From Kiloniellaceae bacterium (GTDB taxonomy: Bacteria; Pseudomonadota; Alphaproteobacteria; Kiloniellales; Kiloniellaceae): a stretch of 15,941 nt of DNA. Both the position numbers and the translations under genes were made by a program. The notes beneath the pieces are model-generated. The model was not told the DNA's origin, did not search any database, and saw only the letters and a program-made list of their open reading frames with translations. Positions 1-7,422 of this stretch are shown here, piece by piece. The DNA is taken from the NCBI GenBank assembly GCA_028280915.1, contig JANQKX010000319.1, positions 1 to 15,941 of the forward strand. Direction: 5' to 3'. Numbering within the stretch: position 1 is the stretch's first letter; each line of letters begins with the position of its first letter.

Positions 1-66
1 GGAGCCCTCAACCAATTCGCCGTCCTCTACGGTGAGCGCATTTCAAATGCTAACGTTCAATTGTAA
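1..66 (+). CDS. Possible 3' end of a gene entering from the left (partial)
   Basis: Frame 1 is open from the first base to a TAA at 64-66, giving a 21-residue tail that begins GALNQFAVLYGE and ends NVQL. The first dozen codons mostly end in G or C, as in the clear genes of this window, which is the only positive sign of coding. It would converge on and overlap the end of the DUF3850-type gene by about 10 bases. A 21-codon open stretch is common by chance and no family is recognisable from so short a tail. Confidence 0.3.
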   Translation, partial: GALNQFAVLYGERISNANVQL

Positions 67-386
67 TCAACAGCACGGTGCCTGCTTACACAAAATTCCC
101 GACACTCCCTCATAGGTAGAATCGAAATAGCCTGTAGGCCATGCTCTCGTATCTGCTCGGCTGTCCAATACATTTCCAGATCGCCTTCTTTCCAACAACC
201 AACATGTCCCACTTGACGCTCAAGTTCTCTGCCTGTGTACGCCGAAATCTCAGGATCCCATTCTCTGAGAACCAGAATGTCACCTTCTTCAATCTTGAAA
301 TCACCAAGGCGTAACTCGTAGGTCTTCATCCCATCGAGTACACGCTGAAACCCATCCGGCCAGAGACGCTTTTCGATCCGCTGCAA
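57..386 (-). CDS. ASCH/PUA-fold DUF3850-type small protein
   Basis: A 109-aa cytoplasmic protein without signal peptide or membrane segment. The layout matches the DUF3850 group of ASCH/PUA-like proteins: an N-terminal basic stretch, then DGMKTYELRLGD (about residues 18-29), the block GDILVLREWDPE (35-46) and YTGRE (50-54). ASCH-fold proteins are thought to bind RNA or modified nucleotides; no reaction can be assigned here. The start is a TTG at 386-384, chosen because a perfect AAGGAG lies six bases upstream and no ATG is available near it. Its codons are less G/C-biased at third positions than those of mazG or the lipoprotein gene, and such genes are frequent in phage and mobile DNA, so acquisition by transfer is plausible. 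The family call is from motif recognition only. Confidence 0.72.
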   Translation of the reverse strand: MQRIEKRLWPDGFQRVLDGMKTYELRLGDFKIEEGDILVLREWDPEISAYTGRELERQVGHVGCWKEGDLEMYWTAEQIREHGLQAISILPMRECREFCVSRHRAVDYN

Positions 387-392
387 TTGATA

Positions 393-398
393 CTCCTT
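393..398 (-). promoter_or_regulatory. Ribosome binding site deciding a TTG start
   Basis: On the minus strand this reads AAGGAG, followed by TATCAA and then TTG. The perfect Shine-Dalgarno with six-base spacing is the reason for accepting the TTG start of the DUF3850-type gene. Confidence 0.75.
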
Positions 399-428
399 TT
401 GTTGTAGCTTACTTACTGTGTGGTGCTA

Positions 429-458
429 AAGTTAGTCATTAAATAGCCTTATTGTAAA
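429..458 (-). promoter_or_regulatory. Weak candidate promoter of the DUF3850-type gene
   Basis: The minus strand carries TTTACA (plus 458-453) and TAACTT (plus 434-429) separated by 18 bases, about 45 bases before the start codon. The -35 element matches the sigma-70 consensus at five of six positions; the -10 element is poor. An inverted repeat at 460-496 lies immediately upstream. Confidence 0.3.
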
Positions 459-459
459 C

Positions 460-496
460 GTCACTGCTGACATTTCTGCTTTGCAGAATGAGTGAC
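460..496. repeat. Nested inverted repeat between two minus-strand genes
   Basis: Outer arms GTCACT (460-465) and AGTGAC (491-496) are perfectly complementary and enclose a second perfect hairpin, TTCTGC-TTT-GCAGAA (474-488). TGACATTT also occurs as a direct repeat at 468-475 and 493-500. No T-run follows on either strand, so it is not a typical intrinsic terminator. Its position just upstream of the candidate -35 of the DUF3850-type gene would suit an operator. Confidence 0.6.
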
Positions 497-542
497 ATTT
501 TCAAATGGTTGCAACATACCGGCGGCCCTATCGGGACTTGGG

Positions 543-567
543 AAAAAAATACCGGTTCCTGAACCGG
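543..567 (-). terminator. Rho-independent terminator of the VOC gene
   Basis: On the minus strand a stem CCGGTT / AACCGG with a CAGG loop (567-552) is followed by TATTTTTTT (551-543). It begins four bases after the VOC stop codon, the classical arrangement for an intrinsic terminator. Confidence 0.85.
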
Positions 568-571
568 AGGG

Positions 572-949
572 TCACCTGCTGTCGCATGAAACAGGAGTTA
601 CCCAACCGAGCTCAGCCCCGCCCGGATCGCGGATCATCGCGACACGACCCACGCCAGTTACGTCCCATGGTGCGACTAGAACTTGGCCACCGTTTTTCGT
701 TACTTGGGCAAGTGCGTCGTCAAGCGAATCAACATGAACATAAGCGATCCAACGGTCCGGCTCTTTTCCTTTAACCGTCAATACGCCACATACTGGCTTT
801 CCACCGGCCATGCCAATCCAATAGGTTCCCCCAGACGGCATTTTTTCTGCATGGAACTGCCACCCTATGCATTCTCTAAAAAAGGTAACTGCCTTGTTCG
901 CGTCCGTGGTTTGAAGTTCGTTCCAGTTGAACTCACCATGGTTTGTCAT
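572..949 (-). CDS. VOC-superfamily (glyoxalase/bleomycin-resistance fold) protein
   Basis: A 125-aa single-domain protein typical of short VOC proteins. The beta-alpha-beta-beta pattern is visible: FNWNELQTTD (7-16) followed by an AVTFFRECIGW helix-turn (20-30), GGTYWIGM (40-47), then the second module starting DRWIAYVHVDSLDDAL (65-80) and closing with VAMIRDPGGAELGWV (103-117). VOC proteins use a divalent metal for isomerase, dioxygenase or thiol-transfer chemistry, or act as binding proteins; the substrate cannot be told from sequence. The ATG at 949 is preferred to an in-frame GTG at 964 because GAGAAG lies seven bases upstream of the ATG. An intrinsic terminator follows directly, so it is probably monocistronic. 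Confidence 0.85.
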   Translation of the reverse strand: MTNHGEFNWNELQTTDANKAVTFFRECIGWQFHAEKMPSGGTYWIGMAGGKPVCGVLTVKGKEPDRWIAYVHVDSLDDALAQVTKNGGQVLVAPWDVTGVGRVAMIRDPGGAELGWVTPVSCDSR

Positions 950-964
950 GTCATGACTTCTCAC

Positions 965-1252
965 TAGTTGTTTTCAATCGGCCCCCAAAGGGCGGATAGG
1001 ACAAAGCCGGTTTGAAGCCATTGGCTGGGCCGAACTTTCCGATATCCTAGAGCCTGCCCGGTATGATTTTTGCTCCAGTTCGTTTCAACTCCCTGGAACC
1101 TCTGATGCTGACCCATGGCGGGCGGCTGCGGCAACCCAAAACTATCCCGCCGGCAAAAGTGGCCTGCTGGCCCAAAGAAACTTTTGAAAATCCGCCGCCA
1201 CGAAACCACCTTAGGTGTTGCACGGCGCGATAACACATGGCATCAAGATTCT
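965..1252. other. Intergenic region between divergent genes, no gene seen
   Basis: This stretch lies between the VOC gene (minus) and the peptidase-like gene (plus) and must hold both promoters. Short open frames exist on both strands but have no family resemblance and no good ribosome binding site. I could not pick a convincing -35/-10 pair. Confidence 0.5.
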
Positions 1253-1996
1253 ATGATCCGTGTTGCTATCCATGGTCTTGTCGTCCTGTTTTTGACACTC
1301 CTCACCCAGCTTGGCGGGCTGGCCTGGTTGGCCGCGTGTTTTTTCAAAAGACGTCTGCTTTCTTTCATTCTGGCCTATGCCGCCTTGTCGGTCGCGGCCG
1401 TCGGGGGCGCCCCCTATTTTGGGCGGGTCGCGCTCAGTTGCTGGGATGACGGCCCGCTGCAAGTGCAAAGCTGGATGTATTGCGCCCTCAACAGAAACTA
1501 CGTTTCTCCCGAGTTGGCTGAGGTTTTGAGCCATAGCGCGGCAGAGATGGCGCGGCGCCATCCCGGGACCGTGACGCTGGTTCTGGATGCAAACTTCCCG
1601 TTTTTTGACGGTTTTCCGCTTCTGCCCCATCTCTCCCATGATGATGGGGAAAAAGCAGATCTTGCCTTTTATTATTCGGACGAAACCGGGTACCTGCCCG
1701 GGATTACCCCCTCGCCCATTGGGTATTTCGCCTTTGAACAGGGCCCGAGTGATTGTCCGACGGTCTGGCCGACCCTCAGATGGGATCTCGACTTTATTCA
1801 GCCCCTTTGGCCCCCCTACGCCATTGACGAAGACCGCACGCGCAGTCTGCTGGGCGTTTTGTCCGACGATGATCTCGTGGGGAAGATCTTTGTCGAGCCT
1901 CATTTGGCCGAGCGCTTAGGCACCGCTCACCCGAAAATCCGTTTCCAAGGGTGCCGCGCGGCGCGGCACGACGACCACATTCATTTCCAGTTGTAG
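1253..1996 (+). CDS. Membrane-anchored LAS-type (M15/M74-like) zinc peptidase candidate
   Basis: A 247-aa protein. Residues 5-30 and 36-56 are hydrophobic and separated by FKRR, suggesting two membrane helices or a hairpin anchor; the rest is probably periplasmic and has four cysteines (63, 77, 168, 234). Two motifs stand out: HDDGEKAD at 129-136, an H-x6-D, and HDDHIH at 239-244 near the C terminus, supplying H-x-H. H-x6-D plus H-x-H is the metal and catalytic signature of LAS peptidases (MepA M74, VanX/VanY M15), which cut peptidoglycan peptides. Overall similarity to a named family is not obvious, so the function is inferred. The ATG at 1253 was chosen because it starts directly before the hydrophobic segment; the longer in-frame start at 1115 would add 46 residues without domain character. 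No strong Shine-Dalgarno is visible. A terminator-like hairpin follows. Confidence 0.7.
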   Translation: MIRVAIHGLVVLFLTLLTQLGGLAWLAACFFKRRLLSFILAYAALSVAAVGGAPYFGRVALSCWDDGPLQVQSWMYCALNRNYVSPELAEVLSHSAAEMARRHPGTVTLVLDANFPFFDGFPLLPHLSHDDGEKADLAFYYSDETGYLPGITPSPIGYFAFEQGPSDCPTVWPTLRWDLDFIQPLWPPYAIDEDRTRSLLGVLSDDDLVGKIFVEPHLAERLGTAHPKIRFQGCRAARHDDHIHFQL

Positions 1997-2024
1997 CAGG
2001 GGCTTTACCATCAAGGCGAAGATC

Positions 2025-2066
2025 ACAGCAGCCCCGGCGTAGCTCGGTCCTGCGCCGCTGTTTTTT
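2025..2066 (+). terminator. Probable terminator after the LAS-type peptidase gene
   Basis: ACAG (2025-2028) and CGGCG (2035-2039) pair with CGCCG (2053-2057) and CTGT (2058-2061), leaving a six-base bulge on the left arm, and TTTTTT ends the structure at 2066. It lies 28 bases after the stop codon. The bulge makes it weaker than a canonical terminator. Confidence 0.5.
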
Positions 2067-2126
2067 CCATGCCGCGCCTGCCTTTCCGCGCTGGATCAAA
2101 TCCAGTCACGGCAGTACAGTCGCGCC

Positions 2127-2993
2127 ATGAGCGAGACCCCGTCAAATCAAAATCATCCAAACGCCATGGACTGCAAGGAAAACTATCGGCAGATGGCCGC
2201 GCTGCTGCGTATCATGGCCAAACTGCGCACCCCCGGGGAAGGCTGCCCCTGGGACCTGGAGCAGGACTTCGCCAGCATCGCGCCCTATACCATCGAGGAA
2301 GCCTACGAGGTCGCCGAGGCGATTCAGAACGGCGATCTGGACGGCCTGAAGGACGAACTGGGCGACCTGCTTTTGCAGGTGGTCTTTCACGCCCGCATGG
2401 CCGAGGAGCAAAACGCCTTCGACTTCGCCGAGGTGGTGGCCGGCATCTGCGACAAGATGATCCGCCGGCACCCCCATGTCTTCGCCCAAGACAACATTGA
2501 CGGCGCGGCGGAACAAACCAAGGCCTGGGAGGATCACAAGGCCGCCGAACGCCAAGCCAAGGCCCAAAAGGCAGCGGCCCAAAACGGCGGCGTGGCGCCC
2601 GCACCCTCTGTCCTGGACGGGGTGGCCACCGCCCTGCCCGGCCTGACCCGCGCGGTCAAGCTGCAACGGCGCGCCGCCCGGGTGGGCTTCGACTGGCCGA
2701 GCATCGCGCCGGTCTTCGCCAAGCTGGCCGAGGAGACGGAAGAGATCAAGGCGGAGGTCACCGACGCCCCAAACCCCGAGCGGTTGCTCGACGAGGTTGG
2801 CGACTTGCTCTTTGTCGCCGCCAACCTGGCCCGCCATTTGAACGTGGACCCCGAGGCGGCCCTGCGCTACAGCAACGCCAAGTTCGAACGCCGCTTCCGG
2901 GCCGTGGAAGCCCACTTCGACCACCAGATGCACAGCGTCACCCTGGCGGACATGGACGCGGTCTGGAACCAGGTCAAAAAGCAGGAAGGTTAG
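2127..2993 (+). CDS. mazG: Nucleoside triphosphate pyrophosphohydrolase MazG
   Basis: A 288-aa, two-domain MazG. It hydrolyses (d)NTPs to the monophosphates and pyrophosphate, a cytoplasmic house-cleaning role that in E. coli also affects (p)ppGpp levels. The first MazG domain (about 20-125) has CPWD (40-43), the EE-x2-E motif at Glu57, Glu58 and Glu61, E-x2-D at Glu77 and Asp80, and RRHPHVF (113-119). The second domain (about 165-285) repeats the metal motif at Glu202, Glu203, Glu206 and Glu223, Asp226, so both sites look intact. An Ala/Gln/Lys-rich linker (135-160) makes the protein slightly longer than the 263-aa E. coli enzyme. No clear Shine-Dalgarno precedes the ATG; an in-frame ATG 13 codons in is an alternative start. 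Confidence 0.96.
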   Translation: MSETPSNQNHPNAMDCKENYRQMAALLRIMAKLRTPGEGCPWDLEQDFASIAPYTIEEAYEVAEAIQNGDLDGLKDELGDLLLQVVFHARMAEEQNAFDFAEVVAGICDKMIRRHPHVFAQDNIDGAAEQTKAWEDHKAAERQAKAQKAAAQNGGVAPAPSVLDGVATALPGLTRAVKLQRRAARVGFDWPSIAPVFAKLAEETEEIKAEVTDAPNPERLLDEVGDLLFVAANLARHLNVDPEAALRYSNAKFERRFRAVEAHFDHQMHSVTLADMDAVWNQVKKQEG

Positions 2994-2997
2994 CCTT

Positions 2998-3011
2998 CAT
3001 CGCCGGCGATG
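2998..3011. repeat. Perfect 14-bp palindrome between convergent genes
   Basis: CATCGCCGGCGATG is its own reverse complement. It starts four bases after the mazG stop and lies before the end of the convergent ThDP-enzyme gene. A second pair of arms, TGGCCCT (3026-3032) and AGGGCCA (3055-3061), follows with an A-run before the right arm. These may stop transcription from both sides, but no T-run supports an intrinsic terminator. Confidence 0.5.
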
Positions 3012-3030
3012 GTGCCGCCGAATCTTGGCC

Positions 3031-4575
3031 CTATATGTTCACTTGGATTAAAAAAGGGCCACGATGGGTCAAGGCATCGGCGAAAACCCCATTGAAGGCA
3101 TCCATGTCGTCCACGGCCATTCCGGGCACGCCCATACCCGCGGCCAGCTGCACCCAGTCCAAATCGGGGCGGTCCAGGTTCAACATATCCAACGCTAGGG
3201 TGCCCGGCGTGCCGGCCCGCACGGCCGCCAACTCCGTGTGAAGACACTGATAGCTGCGGTTGGCGAAGACCACCGTGGTGACGTTCAAGTTTTCCCGGGC
3301 CTGGGTCCAAAGCCCCTGGACGGTATACATGGCGCTGCCGTCCGCTTGCAGGCCAACAACCCGGCGGTCCGGGCAGGCCACCGCCGCGCCTGCCGCCAAG
3401 GGCATGCCGATCCCGATGGCCCCGCCGCAGATCTGCAGCCAGTCGTGGGGGGCCGAGCCGCGGGTCAGGCCCAGCATCATCCGCCCGGATGTCAGGGCTT
3501 CATCGACCACGATCGCCTGCTCTGGCAGGAGGGTGGCGATGGTGCGGGAGAGATTCTCCACGCCGAAGTCGCCACGGCCCAAGCCCGGCGCCTCGGTTCT
3601 CTGCTCGATGACTGGCTGGGGCGGTGCCTTTAGCAGATTTGCCAATTCCGTCAGGGCGCCCGTGATGTCCTCGTCGGCGCGGGCCAGCTGATGGACCTGG
3701 CAGTCCTCGGAGATCAGTTGGCTGGGTTTGCCCGGATAAGCGAAAAACGCCACCGGGGATTTGGCGCCCACCAGGATCACATGAGAGACCTCGGCCAAGC
3801 TCCGCAGCGCCTCGTCGACGGGATAGGGCAGATGCTCCGGGTTGACCCGGCCCCTGCCCCGTTCCCAGCGGCCGTTGCTGGTTTGCGCCACCAGACGGGC
3901 ACTGCAGGCCGCCGCGATGCGCCCCGCCTGGAACAAGGCGGGATCGCGCAGGGCCTGCCCGGTCATCAGCAGCACCGTGGGCTCACCGGACCTCAAGATC
4001 CTGGCGGCTTCGTCGATCGCGGCATCCGACACGGGCGCCGGCGGCTTTACCTCGGGCACCTTCCCCAAGCCATCGGCTTCTTCCCAGGCCGTGTCGGCGG
4101 GCAGGATCAAGGTGGCGATCTGTCCCGGCGGCCTGCGCGCGACGGCAATGGCATCGGCCCCGTCTTGCGCCACGGTCTTGGCCGACGGGGAGGTTTTCAC
4201 CCAATGGGATACCGGCCGGGCCAGGCCCTCGATATCCGAGGTGAGCGGCGCGTCGCAGGCCCGATGATAGGTGGCATGATCGCCGACAATGTTGATCATG
4301 GAACTGAGGGCGCGCCGGGCGTTGTGGATATTGGCGCTGCCGTTGCTCAGGCCCGGCCCCAGATGTAGCAGGGTCGCAGCCGGCTTGTCGGCCATGCGGG
4401 CGTAACCGTCGGCCGCGCCCGTCACCACACCCTCGAACAGACCCAGCACGCAACGCATGCCGGGCACCCGGTCCAGCGCCGCGACAAAGTGCATCTCCGA
4501 GGTACCGGGGTTGGCAAAACAAACCTCGACCCCGCCCCGCACCAAGGTCGCAACCAGGCTTTCCGCCCCATTCAT
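3031..4575 (-). CDS. Acetolactate-synthase-like ThDP-dependent enzyme
   Basis: A 514-aa enzyme of the ThDP decarboxylase/carboligase superfamily (acetolactate synthase, benzoylformate decarboxylase type). The N-terminal Pyr domain has GVEVCFANPGTSEMHF (15-30) and the cofactor-activating glutamate Glu48 in GLFEGV; LLHLGPGLSNG (69-79) follows. The middle domain spans about 185-315. The C-terminal PP domain carries the metal/diphosphate motif ADGS (411-414) with Asn439 27 residues after Asp412, fitting the GDG-x(24-27)-N pattern with Ala for the first Gly. It is shorter than biosynthetic IlvB (about 570 aa), and no small subunit or branched-chain gene is nearby, so a catabolic decarboxylase or lyase on an unknown 2-oxo acid is more likely than valine/isoleucine synthesis. 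The bactofilin gene lies 48 bp upstream on the same strand. Confidence 0.9.
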   Translation of the reverse strand: MNGAESLVATLVRGGVEVCFANPGTSEMHFVAALDRVPGMRCVLGLFEGVVTGAADGYARMADKPAATLLHLGPGLSNGSANIHNARRALSSMINIVGDHATYHRACDAPLTSDIEGLARPVSHWVKTSPSAKTVAQDGADAIAVARRPPGQIATLILPADTAWEEADGLGKVPEVKPPAPVSDAAIDEAARILRSGEPTVLLMTGQALRDPALFQAGRIAAACSARLVAQTSNGRWERGRGRVNPEHLPYPVDEALRSLAEVSHVILVGAKSPVAFFAYPGKPSQLISEDCQVHQLARADEDITGALTELANLLKAPPQPVIEQRTEAPGLGRGDFGVENLSRTIATLLPEQAIVVDEALTSGRMMLGLTRGSAPHDWLQICGGAIGIGMPLAAGAAVACPDRRVVGLQADGSAMYTVQGLWTQARENLNVTTVVFANRSYQCLHTELAAVRAGTPGTLALDMLNLDRPDLDWVQLAAGMGVPGMAVDDMDAFNGVFADALTHRGPFLIQVNI

Positions 4576-4623
4576 CGCCGATCAGTCCCGCTGGCCCGTT
4601 AACATCAAGGCCTTAAACACAGT

Positions 4624-5106
4624 TTAGGGCAGGAGATTGATGTCGCCCGAGACCTGGCCGCCGTCTTCAATGACGATGCGGCGGTAGCGCACCTTGCCGT
4701 TGACACGGCCGCCGCTGCCCAGGGTCAATTCGCTGCTGGCGGCCAACTCACCATCGAAGTCGCCGGTGATCTCGGCCTCTTCCACTTCGGCCTTGCCGGT
4801 GAAGGAACCGCCGGGGCGCAGCTCCAGTTTCCGCACCTTCAAGCTGGCTTCGACCTTGCCTTCGACCACCAGGGTATCACACGACTGAATGCCGCCCTTG
4901 ACCTGAATACCGGGTCCGACCACCAAAAGGCCCTGGGGCGCGTGTTGCGCCGCCACGCTTTCCCGCCGCACGGGCGCGGGACTGGTCTGAACGTCGTCCC
5001 CCGCGGGGTCCAAGGCCGCGGCGCGCCGCCCCGATCCGGGCGCCATGGGTGATTGCATGGAACCAAATGCACCGGGCAGAGCTTGCCGGCTTGTCGTCAT
5101 GGCCAT
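4624..5106 (-). CDS. Bactofilin (polymer-forming cytoskeletal protein)
   Basis: A 160-aa protein with a Pro/Ser/Ala/Arg-rich, probably disordered N-terminal tail (1-57) followed by the bactofilin core (about 60-160). The core is a run of short beta-strand turns rich in Gly and alternating hydrophobics, for example VVGPGIQVKGGI (62-73), LVVEGKVEASL (79-89) and VIEDGGQVSGDI (145-156), as expected of the right-handed beta-helix. Bactofilins polymerise without nucleotide and act as membrane-associated scaffolds for cell-wall enzymes, stalks or polarity factors. Here there is no adjacent M23 peptidase, the frequent partner; the nearest candidate peptidase is the LAS-type gene about 2.6 kb away on the other strand. 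AGGA lies nine bases before the start; a second ATG two codons in could also be used. Confidence 0.93.
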   Translation of the reverse strand: MAMTTSRQALPGAFGSMQSPMAPGSGRRAAALDPAGDDVQTSPAPVRRESVAAQHAPQGLLVVGPGIQVKGGIQSCDTLVVEGKVEASLKVRKLELRPGGSFTGKAEVEEAEITGDFDGELAASSELTLGSGGRVNGKVRYRRIVIEDGGQVSGDINLLP

Positions 5107-5221
5107 TTTTATTTTTCCTAACCTATCTTGGAGTCGCAGGCGTTATTTTACCGGGTTTGGTGGTGGCAAGGCGAGACCTATTCGCGCGACAATCTTGGTC
5201 TTCTGCCCTGCACGGGTAGGA

Positions 5222-7249
5222 TCACATCCCGTTGCGCGGGATTTCGTGGGTCCATTCCACCTGATGAAAAGGCTCTTCGCCGATCCAGCATTCAACCGTC
5301 GCCTTCAAATGGAACGCCTCTTTGGTCGCCGTTTGCTCTGAATAGGTCTTGATCCGCACCCGCCAGTCTCCGCGCTGCATGGTTCTCTCCTGTGTCATGG
5401 CGGCGCGGGCGGACAGGGGATCGGCGGGATGAATGCTGTAGATCCGCTCGGAGATGTCCTGCAGCTCCGTTCCGGTCTCCTCCAGGCGGATGCGGCCGAT
5501 GGGACCGAAGACGCCGCCGTCGATGTATACCCGCTCGCTTTGACGGCCGGTGGTCCGATCGGTGGTGACCGTCCGCTCCAAGCGGCCTTCCGTCACTTGA
5601 GTGACCTTGGCGCCGGTGGCGCGCCGGTGCGGCTCGGGCAGTTTTCTCGGCTCAGCCTCGCCACCCGATGCCCCGCGCAGCGGCAATGACAAGCGTGACC
5701 TGCCGGGGCGCAGGGTCAGGGTGACCGGCTCCGGCGCCGGCCAGAGGATCGGCCAGTAGGCCGAGGCGATCTGCACCATGAGCCGGTGCCCCGCGGGCAG
5801 CCGGTAGGCGATGCCGTGGAAGGGAACTTGCACCGACATGACTTGGCCGGGCACCACGGCTTTTGGGGACAAATCCCCGTCGCGGTGCATCAGATTGCAA
5901 AATCCCCGGGTGATCAGCCGTTGGCTCCCGTCCGGGGCTTCGTCCACCAGCAAGGCGGCGACCATGCCCTGAGGGCGGTCGGCAGACAGCTCCAAGGCCA
6001 GCGACGCTTGACCGAGAATCTCCATGGCTTTCTCTAGGGGCGCGGTCCGAAAGATCAAGGCGCCCCCGGCGTCGATCCGGCAATCGGCCGGCAAGTCTCC
6101 GGCGATGGCAAAGGAGCACATATCACCGCCGGCCGACCCGAAGGTCTGGGGGGAGCATACGGACATGGCTTCACCCTCCCCTACCGTCGCATCCAGCGTA
6201 CCGGCGTTGAGCCAGAGTTCTTTTGCCGTCACATTGGGCGACGGCCAGGCCGGTTCCTCCACCCAGCGGCCCGGCCGTTCCCCGTGGGCGCCCGCGGGTG
6301 CGATGCTTTCCTGCAACCAAAAGCGCAGGGCCGGTTCGTCCGTCAGGCCCCTATCCTCACCCTTGAGATAATGATCCCAGAACCGGATCAGCTCGCCGAC
6401 AAAGTCCACCTTCGGTCCCGGCGCACCCTCGTGGGGATAGAGATGGGCCCAAGGGCCCATCAGCACCTTGACCGGCCCGCTGAGATTCTCGGCGATCCGA
6501 AAGGGGGTGTCCCGGAACGCATCGGCCCAGCCGCCGAAGAAATAGACCGGAATCCGCACATTCTCATAGTTTTCCGAAATGGAGCCCCGGCGCCACATCT
6601 CGTCATGGGTTTGATGTTCGAGCCAAAGCGCCGGCCAGAAGACCATGGCGTCCAAGCGTTCCTTCCATCTGGCCTGCCAATGGTCCCAACCGACGATATC
6701 CGGATCGGGCGGAGCGGCGTTGAAAAGCTGCATGATGGAACCCCACCAAAAGTTATCGTTGGCCAGCACGCCGCCGTAAAAATGAATATCTTCCAGCCAG
6801 CGGTCGTCGGTCCCCATGACCGGCGCGATGGCCTTGAGCGCGGGCGGTTGCAAGGCGGCGACTTGGAACGAGGTGTAGGCACCCCAGCTCTTGCCGAACA
6901 TGCCCACCTTGCCGTCGCACCAATTCTGGGCGGCGATCCACTGCACCACAGCCGCGCCGTCTTGGATCTCTTGATGGGAATATTCGTCATCCATCAGCCC
7001 GTCACTGTCGCCGCTGCCCCGCATGTCCACCCGGATGGCCGCGTAGCCGGCGGCGGCAAAATGCGGATGCATGCTTTCATCCCGTGCCCGGGTGCCGTCC
7101 CGGCGGCGATAGGGGATGTATTCCAAAATCGCCGGCACGGGAGCGGCCTTGGCCTGGGGCGGCAACCAAAGACGCGCCGCCAAGCGCGCCCCATCGGGCA
7201 TATCGATCCACAGGGTTTCGATCACATGGATGCCGGCATTGTCTGTCAT
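5222..7249 (-). CDS. CocE/NonD-family alpha/beta hydrolase
   Basis: A 675-aa serine hydrolase of the X-Pro dipeptidyl-peptidase/CocE superfamily, acting on esters, amides or acylated compounds. The alpha/beta-hydrolase part (about 10-310) has the start signature METLW-like strand, RVDMRGSGDSDG (73-84) and the nucleophile elbow GKSWGA with Ser121; Asp243 in GGWADAF and His269 in GPWAHLY complete a plausible triad. The C-terminal jelly-roll typical of CocE follows (about 330-565). Cocaine esterase itself is 574 aa; this protein has about 100 extra residues (575-675) ending in a segment rich in beta-strand pattern. No signal peptide is visible. The substrate is unknown. The histidine-kinase-like gene lies 173 bp upstream on the same strand, the bactofilin gene 115 bp downstream. 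Confidence 0.92.
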   Translation of the reverse strand: MTDNAGIHVIETLWIDMPDGARLAARLWLPPQAKAAPVPAILEYIPYRRRDGTRARDESMHPHFAAAGYAAIRVDMRGSGDSDGLMDDEYSHQEIQDGAAVVQWIAAQNWCDGKVGMFGKSWGAYTSFQVAALQPPALKAIAPVMGTDDRWLEDIHFYGGVLANDNFWWGSIMQLFNAAPPDPDIVGWDHWQARWKERLDAMVFWPALWLEHQTHDEMWRRGSISENYENVRIPVYFFGGWADAFRDTPFRIAENLSGPVKVLMGPWAHLYPHEGAPGPKVDFVGELIRFWDHYLKGEDRGLTDEPALRFWLQESIAPAGAHGERPGRWVEEPAWPSPNVTAKELWLNAGTLDATVGEGEAMSVCSPQTFGSAGGDMCSFAIAGDLPADCRIDAGGALIFRTAPLEKAMEILGQASLALELSADRPQGMVAALLVDEAPDGSQRLITRGFCNLMHRDGDLSPKAVVPGQVMSVQVPFHGIAYRLPAGHRLMVQIASAYWPILWPAPEPVTLTLRPGRSRLSLPLRGASGGEAEPRKLPEPHRRATGAKVTQVTEGRLERTVTTDRTTGRQSERVYIDGGVFGPIGRIRLEETGTELQDISERIYSIHPADPLSARAAMTQERTMQRGDWRVRIKTYSEQTATKEAFHLKATVECWIGEEPFHQVEWTHEIPRNGM

Positions 7250-7422
7250 GTTTATTTCTGCTTTCGATCTGGAATGACCATGGGGGCAAAATCCGTCGGG
7301 TAGCCGTCACGATCCCGCAGCCGGAGACACGCTGGGATTTCGGCAAGTTTAGGCTTCGTGGCTTGGAAATGACCAGGAATTAAGAGTCCCAGTGCCTGGC
7401 TTAGGTGCCTTGCTTCAGCGCC

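Noticed and set aside
387..571. Possible integron attC site between the VOC and DUF3850-type genes
   Set aside because: No R'/R'' core sites of the form GTTRRRY / RYYYAAC in the right arrangement were found; a terminator and a simple inverted repeat explain the segment.
964..1236. Minus-strand 90-codon frame that could be a transposase remnant
   Set aside because: No transposase motif, no terminal inverted repeats and no ribosome binding site.
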